Assembly (NCBI GenBank): GCA_002794785.1 | Contig: NBBA01000018.1 | Span: 868,001 to 932,000, forward strand | Direction of reading: 5' to 3' | Length of the DNA stretch: 64,000 nucleotides | Origin: Coniferiporia sulphurascens | Lineage: Eukaryota > Basidiomycota > Agaricomycetes > Hymenochaetales > Hymenochaetaceae | Shown here: positions 1-10,118 of the stretch, piece by piece | How the letters are laid out: each line of letters starts with the position of its first letter | Position numbering within the stretch: the stretch's first letter is position 1 | Made by a program: the position numbers and the translations under genes | The notes under the pieces: generated by a model | The model's database searches: none | Seen by the model: only the letters and a program-made list of their open reading frames with translations | What the model was told of the DNA's origin: nothing

Positions 1-785
1 AACTATGATGCTTCAGCGGTCCTCCGCCCATTCCTAATCAAACCGTTAGGGCTTTCCCAAAAATGTGCAGAAATAAAGCTTACGTTCTCCCGCTTGATCT
101 GCGCCTGGAAGGAAAGAAGCGCCCTAATCAGATACGTACAAAGGTAAAGGCTCGCCACATACCTCCTCCTCGGCAGTAAAGTCATTAGCAATGTTGAATA
201 ACTTCCTAATCTCTTCTGGCGATTTCCCCTTGATCATGTTGGCTACGGTCTTGCAACCAACGTCGCTGAAAAAATGTAGTCAATTAGTGAAACGACTTAT
301 CTGTTTACCGAAAGGGGCTTACAGAAGAGGCTTTATGTCAAGGTAGTTGGCAGCGAGGATGATTTCGAAAAGCATTTCCTGGTCGACGTTAATGAACTTC
401 TGGTCCCATTCGCTAATGTCGGTGGTGCGCTTGCGCGACTCGTCCGCACTTGAATCCTCCGCAGGGAGCGGGTCATTGCGATGATGCTCACACCATTCCA
501 AGACCTACACATGTGGACGCCACAAATTCCACGTTGAGTAAACACAAACATGAAAAGCACGCTTTACACACCTTCTTCATCACATCCCCAGAAACATTAG
601 GCACCGGGATAGGCTGGTCCGTCTCGCCAAGATCTGTGGAGCATGACATTATTCCAACGAAAACGCATGTGGCACCGCCCGAAACCATACGCACCCTCGA
701 GCATGTTGTTGAGGAGCACGCTCAGTCTGACGACAGTCCTCTCAACGACAAAGTCCACATTGTCGACGGTGCGAAGAACAACCAT
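1..785 (-). CDS. SKP1: SKP1, SCF ubiquitin ligase adaptor (3' end outside window)
   Basis: Skp1 links cullin to F-box proteins in SCF ubiquitin ligases. The ATG at 785 opens a 30-codon exon ([12 protein letters not shown]... ending NNMLE) that splices from a GTGCGT donor at 694 to an acceptor at 633. Exon 2 carries [11 protein letters not shown], and exon 3 (about 503-323) carries [19 protein letters not shown] and [17 protein letters not shown]. Exon 4 gives [21 protein letters not shown] and NDFTAEEE. A short exon near 89-109 encodes AQIKREN, followed by a GTAAGC donor. The family ends a few residues later in an acidic, Trp-containing tail, so the last exon should lie just beyond position 1. 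This order of motifs is diagnostic of Skp1. No break is visible in the part present. What is missing is only the extreme C-terminus that contacts F-box proteins. Confidence 0.95.
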
Positions 786-1716
786 GGCGAATTTTTAGTA
801 TATCACGCGCTGCAAATTGAGGAGATAGGTTTGGAAATGTAGATGAGGGTAGATGCTGAAATTGCGTGCTTGTCAGTGTGTGTTGAAAGAGTCGGAATGG
901 GAGTTTTGTACCTGCAGGTTTCTAGCGAGATCAGCGCGGGATGAAGACGAGCGCGGAGTGTAGGCCTTCCTACGCGCACTGCGACAAGCTGTTCCCACGG
1001 ATACCAAATCAACAAAGACAAATCTATTCCCACGGTCTTAATATCACTAACATTTTATTAAAACTTGCCTCTATCGCTTCCCTGATCGCCCTTTTTCCAA
1101 GCTTTTTGCTCTCAGCCTCAAGCACTCATCCACTTTCTCAACCTGTATCCCTTCCGTAGCATAATTTCCCTCAACCTTCGACTGGCACTCGACCCGACCT
1201 AACGGCCCCTCGGAACAAAAGCGAATAAGAATTGCCAACTTTGGCCTTACAGAACCACACCTGATTGGTCTGCTACGCACATAAATTTTCTGGGGCTATG
1301 GCTACGGCGGAGCAAGGCTGCGCTTTGGCCAGGGGCCCTCTGAATCGGGCCCTTCCTAGCGAATCATCAAATCTAAGGCCCCGGAGCTGCACACCCCCTT
1401 ATTCTTGTTCCCGGGAGATACCAGCCTTTATGACTTGGAGGTCAATCTCCCGAGTTTTGGGGTGACTGCCAATATCATAAGTCCGCTATCTTCATCAGCA
1501 AGTCTTCCAACCTGACCCGCAGTCGATACGGCTGCGGCGCCAATATTATGCACAACAGGTGTATAAGAAAGCACCAACTTTCAAAGAGTCTCGAATCCCA
1601 CTTTACCACAGCTCGTGTCTGGGGACACGTTTCACCTTTGTTAATGCTAGGTGGACCTTTAATTGATGCAAATTAATCTTACCGGTTTAATCAAACGTCC
1701 TTTCTTTCGGTTGATA
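786..1716. other. intergenic region upstream of SKP1
   Basis: Several short open frames occur on both strands, but none shows a recognisable motif or a plausible spliced structure. The first couple of hundred bases are presumably the SKP1 promoter. I see no repeat or RNA gene. Confidence 0.4.
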
Positions 1717-2031
1717 TTAATGCTTCTGATTGGCCAAGCTGAAAAACCGGCGATTGGCCTGCCTTGCAATACCTTGTTCCAGTAATACTTGCTCAATGAC
1801 GGTTTTGCTGAGGAAAGTCTGGTATGCATCTCTCAGTATCTGTGTCTTCCCATTCTGTTTGTTTATAGATAAAAGCAGCACCTCGGGTCGATTTATCTGC
1901 CATAATGTACCATTTCTGGCGTCTACACGAGCAACTCCCTCCTTCACAAACCTGAGACGATTGCGGAGCGATTGAATGAACTCGAAAGGAACTCTGATGC
2001 ATTTCTCGGGGAAACGTAATCGATTGTTCAT
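1717..2031 (-). CDS. hypothetical small ORF, unrecognised
   Basis: An ATG at 2031 opens a frame of about 104 residues, and the frame stays open upstream to 2175 without an ATG, so this could be a terminal exon. It reads as a mixed basic sequence (RFPEKCIRVPF near the start, RRFFSLANQKH at the end) with no signal peptide, membrane segment or family motif that I recognise. It lies 245 bases beyond the stop of the first P450 gene on the same strand. It may be a chance open frame. I list it because it is the only sizeable frame between SKP1 and the P450 array. Confidence 0.2.
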   Translation of the reverse strand: MNNRLRFPEKCIRVPFEFIQSLRNRLRFVKEGVARVDARNGTLWQINRPEVLLLSINKQNGKTQILRDAYQTFLSKTVIEQVLLEQGIARQANRRFFSLANQKH

Positions 2032-2275
2032 CTCTGGTGACAGCTCCTCGGTCACCGAAATACGAGAAGAAAGGCCTTCATGAGATCCATCGCACACTGC
2101 ATCTTTACGAAAGACTCTAGCTACTCTTGAAGGAGGCTCATCCTTTCCTGACAGGGATCGTGCAAAGACACACAAATGTCGAGGCCAAGGAAAAATCTAA
2201 TTCAAGAAACACGAAATCTATATCTAAAAAATGTCCAGCCAGTTTCGGCTACATCCCAATTCCCTTCCCACCAGG

Positions 2276-4693
2276 TTAATTCTTGACCAATGAGACCTTC
2301 AAAGGAAGCCGGGGCATTCCATCTTTCGTGCCCTTGGCGACGGGGGCATGAATGAAACTAAACTCCCAGAACACGTCCTGGCCAGGTTCGAAAACGAATG
2401 CCTCGAGCAGTATGGACAAAACCATCTCTGAAGAAAATGCGTTAGAAAGCTTCCTCGGCGATGACCTGCTAGATTATTTACTCATTTCCATTTCGGAGAA
2501 TTTAAATCCGCTGTAAAGGCGTAATTGAGCAACTTGACCGTAAGGTTTTCTCGCGCTGTTACTTACATGCACGCTCTCCCTCCACCGATGAACGTCATCC
2601 TGTAGCATTAAAAAAGTAGCCACAAGAGATCAGCATGGGCTGCTCGACTGTGCTAGTAACAAACGGCTCACATTTGAGAGTAAATACCGGGAAGGTGCGC
2701 CTCGGCGACACTCTCCGGTAGCGGCTTGAGCCACCGCTCCGGCTTCCACTCCTCCGCATCGTCGCCCCAGATCTTTGTGCTCGTGTTTGCCGATAGAATG
2801 GAAATTACAATGCCCGTATTCTTTGGAACTGTAATCTCTGTGATCTCCGTCTTACCGTCAGTCGACTTGATGGGCCACCTGAGAGGAACAACGGCGTCTT
2901 TGGTTGCCCTTAATTCCGAAGATTTGGTGAATTCTGAGCGCGGAGGAAAATATAGGAACCAGAAACTCACACGCGCTCGACTATTGGGATGGGAGAATAT
3001 ACGCGCAGGGTTTCGCGGCAGACGGCATCAAGGTAGGGGAGTGCTTGGAGGGTGTCGTAGTCGAGGTCCCCATGTTCTTTGCGTGCTGACGTTACTTCTT
3101 CCCGAAGCTTCGACTGCACGTCCTGGTGAAGGGATAGAAGATGGAGAATACGGCTAACTGCACTGGTCGTCGTGTCGTGCCCGGCGAGAACAAAGGTGCT
3201 ATGAAAAGGAGATTAATGTCAACAAGCGAAGGCGCTGCAATCAGTTATGCGCGCACCTCATGTGTCCGATTAACTCTGACTCAGGCAACTCGACTTCTGC
3301 ATTAGCCCTGACTGTAACGGCACCAAGTAAGCACAAAAAATAAAATGCGACCCGGGCAATCAAAAAAAACCACGCACGCAAAATGCTCATTATATCCTTT
3401 CCCCCACCAACTTGAGCGAGAACTGCTTCATCGCCTTTCTCAATGGCTGCCTTTTTCCCGCGCAAGATACTTAGCGAAGAGTTCTCCAGGGTATCCACGA
3501 CCCTCCTCATTTCTTTCACAAGCCTAATCGGAATAAAATCCAGGACACGCTTCCGGAATTGCGATGAGCCGACCTTGGCTATGTATGGTGCCAATCTCTG
3601 AACGAAAATAAGCTTGAAGAGCAGGGGGCTGGACAAAGTTAAAAGTAAATAATTGAGTCAGTGAGCCATCGCTGTTACCGCATACCCAAAGATCAAAAAT
3701 TGCTTGTTTTCAAAGGGGGGAGGGGAAGAGATACAACGATGCAATGAAAGGCTCACAAAAACATCTTGAGTGCTTCGCTGTATGCATTAGTTTTCTTCTC
3801 CATATCGAGCGCCGAGAAAGAGTAACCGAGTCCTCCCTGTCCAATGTATTCCAAGGCAGCACGGGAAACCCATGACATTACATCCACATCTCCCTCGCTC
3901 CTGTAAATCTCATGTGCAATACCATCTCGCAGCTTAATGGGGATGCTCCGGTCAGTATTAATACATCTATAGAAAGTTACGCAAGGAGCACTTGCCTGAT
4001 GAGCTATAGGATATAACATCGGGAGCATATCACGCATGTGCTTCGTAGAGAAGACCGGGTTCAGCATCTTGCGTTGCCTCTTGTGTTCCTCGCCTGGACA
4101 ACTAAATCAATCTATTTCCCCTACCTTTTAGAAGAAGCGCTTACCGAGTGTTGATAAGAGGCTTTTACCGAAGGCTATCTTGTTTGTCCTAAATTAAAAA
4201 GGCAGACGTCAATACGTGATGTTTAGGGATGAACAACCGTTGACTTGCTCTATGAAAACTTTCGACTCTTCGAAGATGTATTGATCTTTGACGAGAATAC
4301 TGTGCAAGGCGAGCGGGTCCCATACGTAGAGATAGTCGCTCTTAGGAAAACGAACGTCAGTACCTTTTTATGCAGCCGTAGACAACGGCTGTGGTGACTG
4401 ACTCCAAAGGAACCCTTGACTTTTGCAACACTGCCATATTTCTCCCTGAGCTCACGGTGGAAGACCCAGGCATTCTTGTTGTAGATTTGCCCAAAATTAC
4501 CTGATTATGTGTCTATAAGAGAGACTGTCGATTAAAGTTTAGTATGAACCACGACAGCACCTGTTGCCCATGAGGGGTTCAAAGGACCCGGAATGCTTGA
4601 TAGCGGAGACCTTTCGAGAAGGGCACGCGCTGTACGCCAGAGCGCGTACGTTAATAGCGACGCTCCCAGTGCTTGCACAAGGGAGTTGTCCAT
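2276..4693 (-). CDS. cytochrome P450, tandem copy 1 (frameshift in exon 1)
   Basis: Microsomal-type P450 monooxygenase, first of the array. Many short exons carry the family landmarks in order: proline-rich hinge (IPGPLNPSW), EEHKRQRKMLNPVFS, I-helix LAGHDTTT, K-helix ETLR, the WKPERW motif, and the heme loop FIGGGRACIG assembled across an intron. It ends MPRLPLKVSLVKN at a TAA (2276-2278). The ATG at 4693 is placed by similarity to copies 3 and 4. Codons after LLTYALWR run out of frame relative to them: two bases present in copy 3 (GCG CGT GCT) are missing near 4628-4632, so the conserved hinge is in another frame. Without that change the gene looks complete. It is therefore either a recent pseudogene, a gene with a different start, or a sequencing error. 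Two introns use GC donors. A TATAAAAG box lies 40 bases upstream of the ATG. The substrate cannot be predicted. Confidence 0.9.
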
Positions 4694-4732
4694 CGACTGG
4701 GGAATTGAACGTATATGTAGACATATTTCGAG

Positions 4733-4852
4733 CTTTTATACGGTGCACTCTTCTCGAATTTCACAAGAACGGACGAAGGAGCTGCGCCCAGCATGAGTGG
4801 AAGTCAGACGAGGCCGACCGGATGGACAAGAAAATGGGCCGTTCCGTCAGCG
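4733..4852 (-). promoter_or_regulatory. promoter of P450 copy 1: TATA box and conserved upstream block
   Basis: TATAAAAG (minus strand, 4733-4740) lies 40 bases before the ATG. A block at 4822-4852 resembles blocks at similar distances upstream of copies 3 and 4, with core GGCCG-(C/T)TxCATCAGC on the plus strand preceded by GA-rich sequence. This copy is the most diverged (GGCCGTTCCGTCAGC). Conservation among paralogues suggests a shared regulatory element, but recent duplication alone could also explain it. Confidence 0.45.
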
Positions 4853-5744
4853 TCCTCACGTCATAGAGGGGAACCATGCATGTAAAGATAGATTCCAATA
4901 CAGCCGTAGACAGGCGCTGCGGCGAGGGGCGGGGACGGATAGTGTATTTTGTAAATGCAGGTCGAGTCTTTGAAAATTCGGGGCGGCGCGCCCAACCCGC
5001 GTGTGTACGCGCGCGTCTTTCCGAAGCGCACCAATCTTAAACCTCCGCCACCAGTGTAGTGCTGCCTACGACCAGCCTCATCTCGGACATCATGACCACA
5101 CAGACCCCAGGAGCACGCGACTTTCGAATTCAAGCTGAATGGTCGTCTTATCCTGCGGCTCTTCGAGTTTTGTCTTCTTTCACTTCTAAATTCGAGTACG
5201 AGCCAATAAGAGCAACGCGCAGAACTATGACCTCCTAGCAACGCAAAACCAAGAATGTCTGTGGCGAGTTTGGGTAGGACGTCAGCTGTAATCGTGCGAT
5301 ACGCGTGCGCTGGCCGATCCTCTCCTGGAAGCACAGGAATAACATCTCTGGAATGCACGTACTGTGAGAATCAGGGGCCTGGCCCGTGCAGTGCGTAGCT
5401 TCGGCGACGAGTGCATACAGGACGACGATGACAGTGGCTGCATTGGTCCAACGCATGAATTAAACGATAGCGTACTCACAACGAGCACCGCGTGTGGCTT
5501 CGGTGGATTCCGTGATGAGTTCAGACGGGGGCTCAAATGTCGAAAAGTATGCACGACACTAGTCGAGCACGATGCCGTATGACGACCTATCGACCCTCAT
5601 AGATGCACGACATTCTATTATGTAAAGCCAAGGAGTTGTCACCGTCCGACTCTTAACGCATGGAAGTTGCCCCTGAATTTACTCCAACTGGGTATAGTAG
5701 GATCGCAGTTGTCTGTCTGTCCAGCGGGATCGAAGTAAGTGGCG
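4853..5744. other. intergenic region between P450 copy 1 and the P450 relic
   Basis: Both strands contain open frames of 70-165 residues, but they overlap one another and show no family motif. I find no convincing P450 remnant here upstream of the copy 1 promoter. Confidence 0.35.
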
Positions 5745-6260
5745 AGGCTTTCAATGGGAGCCAAGACATTCCATCCACGGGCAATTGAGGATGTCTGGAC
5801 CGGGTTCGAAAACGAACGTCTCGAGGAGAACGGACAAGACTTTCAATAAAAAGGGGATGAGCAGGCGAGCATAGAAACATTAATATTCTTGATAACGTTG
5901 AACCTGGGAGCCGACTTACTCATCCCCACCTCGGAGAACTTACAGTATATCCGCTGCAAGAGCAGAAAAATCCAACCTGAATATACGGGTCCTTTGCGAG
6001 ACATGGCTTACATGCATGCCCTCCCTCCTTTGATAAGCTCATCCTAAGATATTGTCGGGGTGAGCAACAGAAAGCACCCAGTACGAAGAAGTCGGTTCGC
6101 TAAGTTTACAAGACAGCCGAAGCTGACTTCTGTGAATAAACACCAGGGGGGTGCGCTTTTGCAAAGCTTCCTGGCGGCGGCTTGAACCACCGTCGGCTTC
6201 CACTCTTCCGCATCGAACCCCCCGAATCTCGTGCTAAAGTGCCCAGAGTGGAGGTAGTAA
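5745..6260 (-). pseudogene. truncated cytochrome P450 relic (3' exons only)
   Basis: This is the degraded 3' part of a P450 of the same family. Around 6210 the minus strand reads EEWKP followed by TVVQ instead of ERWLKP. Near 6030 the heme-loop exon starts MSLS instead of MTFI and has a one-base shift, so the GGRAC part is out of frame. Near 5930 the SGF-KFSEMEM exon is recognisable (CSGYTVSSPRW-like) but mutated. The last exon keeps VLSVLLETFVFEPGPDI, then has an internal deletion removing the segment before GMPRLPL, and hits a stop. No earlier exons (hinge, I-helix, ETLR) were found upstream. It lies between copies 1 and 3 on the same strand, so it is most simply a failed tandem duplicate. 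Confidence 0.85.
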
Positions 6261-6580
6261 TGCCAGTTACACCAGTGAGCGGTCGAATCAGAGCGGAGTA
6301 TGTAATAAGGAACGAAAGCAGTAATTCGGATCAGCGGGATCAGTCGCTCCGGACTTTGTGCACCAGGCAGGTTTATTGAGCCTTTATTGTTCGCGACATC
6401 ATTATGACAAAATAACACCCATATGAACCGGCTTGAACGGATGAACGGCGGCCGCTAACGCGACAAGGGTCCATATTTTTGTGGGTATGGAACCCTCTAC
6501 CTAAAGGTATCGGGAATTTCGATAATACTCTACTTGTTGAGCTATTCGTATTTCGTTACGAGCCAGTATATCGACCATTC

Positions 6581-8963
6581 TTAATTCTTGACTAGTGAGA
6601 CTTTTAATGGGAGCCGAGGCATCCCATCCTTTGTACCCTCAGCAATGAGGGTGCCAAAAAACTTCATCTCCCAGAAGATACTTGGGCCAGGCTCGAAAAT
6701 GAAAGTCTCAAGAAGGACGGATAGGACCATTTCTGCAACGATAGAGGTAAATGCAGGCCGCTACGTTACAATCTGACAGGTTGACTTACTCATTTCCATC
6801 TCCGCGAATTTGAACCCACTGCAAAGGCAAAATTCAATTATCTGCATGTTCGAGTCAGCCCAGTGAAGCCGCTTACATGCATGCTCTTCTTCCAGCAAGG
6901 AACGTCATCCTGCAGTATCAATTAAGGAGCAGCGCATATTAATCAGCATAGACTCATTAACTCTTTGACTACCCGATAACTTACATTTGATGATAAACAC
7001 CAGGCAGGTGTGCATCCGCAACACTTTCTGGCAGTGGTTTGAACCAGCGGTCCGGCTTCCACTCTTCCGCGTCGTCACCCCAAATCTCCGTGCTGAGGTT
7101 CGCACCCAGTATGGACACCATAATCCCAGTACCCTTTGGAACCAGAATTTCTTTGATTTCCGTTTTCCCGTCGACTGATTTTATGGGCCACTTGAGAGGA
7201 AGGACAACATCCTTAAGCGCCCTTTAATACGATTAGAATTTGTGCACAAAGATAAGTTTAAAAGGCAGACGTACACACGCGGGACGTGGGAAGTAGGAGG
7301 ATATACGCGCATAGTTTCGCGGCAGATGGCATCGAGATAGGGCAATGCCTGGAGAGTGTCGTAGTCGAGATCACCATATTCCTTGCGCGCCGCTGTCACT
7401 TCCTCCCGGAGCTTCACTTGCACGTCCGGGTTGAGGGACAGAAGATGAAGGATACGGCTAACTGCACTTGTCGTCGTGTCGTGTCCAGCAAGAATAAAGA
7501 TACTAAGAAGTCGGACAAAAACTGATCTAAATGATGTGATACCGTGAGGACGAGCTGTGTACGCACTTCATGTGTCCAAGGAGTTCTGATTCGGGCAGGT
7601 CAGCCTCTGTATTGGCTTTAACTGTAAAAGTTTCGAATTCAGGTAGAAAGAGAGTGCGAAGCGGAGTAAATGCATACGTAGAATGCTCATGATATCCTTT
7701 CCCTTTCCAACCTGAGCAAGGACCGCTTCATCGCCCCTCTTGATAGCCTCCCGTTTTTCACGTAGAATACTGCGCGAAGAGTTCTCCAGAATATCGGAGA
7801 CATCTCGCATTTCTTTAATTGGTTTGAACGGTATTAAGTCCAGAACGCGTCTCCTGAATTGCGGAGAGCCCAACTTGGCTACTAGAGGATAGAGCTCAAG
7901 CACGAAGGCAAACCTAAAGAATAAGGGGCTACCAAAAATAAGGGATGCGCAGATTCAGGTCAGTCTTTCAGCGCGCAACGAGTTCGGGAAAGTACGGGGC
8001 TACACCAAAATACAGAAAGTAGGCTCACAAGAACATCCTAAGCGCATCGCTATACGCGTTTGTCTTCCTCTTATCAAACGACGAAAACGAGTAGCCGAGT
8101 CCTCCTTGTCCAATATATTCAAGTGCGCCACGAGAAACCCACGACATGACATCGATATGCTCCTTGCCGCCGCGAGCTTGAACATCGTGCGAGAGGCCAT
8201 CTCGCAACTAATGGAAAGACTCCAGTCAGCCCTTGGCGCGACCTTATTAAAGGGTTCATTAGTTACTCGCCTGATGGACTATGGGATACAACACTGGCAG
8301 CATATCGCGCATTTGCTTCGTAGAGAAGATGGGATTGAGCATCTTGCGTTGTTTCTTATGCTCCTCGCCTGTTGGGCAAACTTATTCATTTTCTCCGCAT
8401 GCTCTCTTTGAGAAAGTGCTCACCGGCGGTTGTAACAAGATTTTTTCCTATAATTAACCTATTCGTTCTGAGGTAGAAGCAATATTAGGATGACGGATCT
8501 CTAGGAAGTGGTCAAGTTCGGACTTACACCAAAATTGAATTCGGTGTTTCGAAGCTGTATTGATCTTTTACAAGAATATTTTGCAAAGCAAGTGGATCCA
8601 AGACGTGGAGGTAATCGCTCTTATAAGATATTAGTATTTGTTTTCCAGAAAGGGGATGTTTATAACTAACTCCGAATAAGCCTTTGAATTTGGCGACACC
8701 GCCATACTTCTTCCCGAGCTCCCGGTGAAATCCCCAGCCATTATCATTAAAGAGTTGTCCAAAATTTCCTGTGAGTCCCCGTATGAAGAACAATTTCAAG
8801 AAACGACGGGGAAGTGGAAGTGCATCGTACCTGTAAACCATGAGGGACTGGGTGGACCGGGAATGCAGCGCAGGGGGGACTTCACGGTGAGAGCACGCGC
8901 CCCACGCCAAAGTGCGTATGTGAGCAGGAGAGCCACGAGAGATTTTCCAAGAAAGCTGTCCAT
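6581..8963 (-). CDS. cytochrome P450, tandem copy 3
   Basis: Apparently intact P450 monooxygenase. From the ATG at 8963 the protein begins MDSFLGKSLVALLLTYALWR, a hydrophobic N-terminal anchor, followed by the hinge IPGPPSPSW. Later exons give GNFGQLFNDNGWGFHREL, DYLHVLDPLALQNILVKDQ, EEHKKQRKMLNPIFSTK, the I-helix ILAGHDTTT, K-helix ETMR, the WKPDRW motif (Asp replacing the usual Glu), and a heme loop FLAGRRACIG built across an intron. The C-terminus GMPRLPLKVSLVKN is shared with the other copies, with TAA at 6581-6583. The intron after PIVHQ starts GCGAGT. An anchored N-terminus suggests the endoplasmic reticulum membrane with electrons from P450 reductase. The family resembles Agaricomycete CYP5150-type enzymes from memory, but I cannot assign it. 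The substrate is unknown. Confidence 0.93.
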
Positions 8964-10118
8964 GGTCTGGGAAGTTGGGATATGTAGATAGCTTTGTCCC
9001 CTACTCCGAGTCTCAGACGTCTTTTATAGACGATACAATTTCAAAATGAATTTTCCGAAAAAAACAAGTCGCCGACGGACCAAACATTGAGGACAAACGT
9101 GCAGGGACTCGGATGAGAAAGGAAACACAGGCCGCTTGCATCAGCAAATCAGAAAGTCAAACACGTTTGAAAGAAGAAAGCGCAGCAGTCAGGCTAGAGA
9201 CCCCAGAGCTGCAGCAAGCGGAGCAGAGGGCACTCGGAGCCGGGCAATGACTCGGTCACCGCCAATGGCGCATATTGTCTCCATGAGTCACCGGGAGTAC
9301 ATAAAATGCGAGTGTTTGCCATTTTGAGAGTAATCGAAATCTATTTTATAGCTTTGACTCGGATGCGAAAAGTTACTTTTTTAGTTGAGCTCACGTTATG
9401 TAATGTTCCGATGTGTGATTCGTATGCAAACGTGATTGAAATTCGAAGACGTTGTCATTTGACTAGACCACTGCATGACCCGTTACCCATAAGTATAGGC
9501 TAACCCATCGATATAAATAGGAGAAATAGAGCTGGGGAACTCAGTTGAGTCCTCTTAGGATACCCCTCAAGTTCTAACTTGAATCTGTATAATTAGTACT
9601 CCCTTAGTCGATCACTGGAGACCTCTGTCTCTTACTATGTGAGGTCGACAGCATGACATCTGATTTTATCAAATGGCTTGGTTATTCGGATCCTCGCCAC
9701 CCTTGGTAGAACCATATCCTCACCTAATAGCATTGTTGATAGTTGATAAAACAGGGGATCGAACTTTCAAGTGCGAGCGGGAATGGGGCAGATAAATGAG
9801 TTGTCACTGCATATTGAACCGGAGAAAGGTCATTCGGAACGGTAATTCTGCTTGAACGGGACAATTGTGACACAGCCCATCTTGAAGTTGTAAGAGTTCA
9901 AAATGAAAAACCTAGCCGAACGTCTGCCAGTATCCAAGGGTATTGCGGAAAACCTCTGATAGTATTTCTTCACTTCTAGACAACATCTACGGGGCATTAA
10001 AATCAATGCGTGCTTGCGACAAAGCTTCCACATTCCGAAAGGGCCTTCAATAATCCTGACGCGTAGCCAATAAAAGTTCGTTCAATTTCGCCTTCATCTC
10101 GAATTCCGCCCCGCCCAG
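8964..10118. other. intergenic region between P450 copies 3 and 4
   Basis: About 1.15 kb. The end nearest 8964 is the promoter of copy 3, annotated separately. The rest (about 9150-10118) is AT-rich, with short open frames on both strands and no recognisable coding motif or P450 remnant. Confidence 0.4.
9021..9146 (-). promoter_or_regulatory. promoter of P450 copy 3: TATA box and conserved upstream block
   Basis: TATAAAAG on the minus strand at 9021-9028 is 58 bases before the ATG. The paralogue-shared block is at 9111-9146 (plus strand GATGAGAAAGGAAACACAGG, then CCGCTTGCATCAGC), closely matching the block of copy 4. Confidence 0.5.

Noticed and set aside
2726..3157. 143-residue plus-strand frame
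   Set aside because: It is the complement of the P450 copy 1 exon with WKPERW; the sense strand has the full P450 motif set.
8640..8695. In-frame coding continuation VSYKHPLSGKQ in P450 copy 3
   Set aside because: Copies 1 and 4 have GTCAGT-type donors and AAG acceptors at the same places with unrelated sequence between, so it is an intron that happens to be open.
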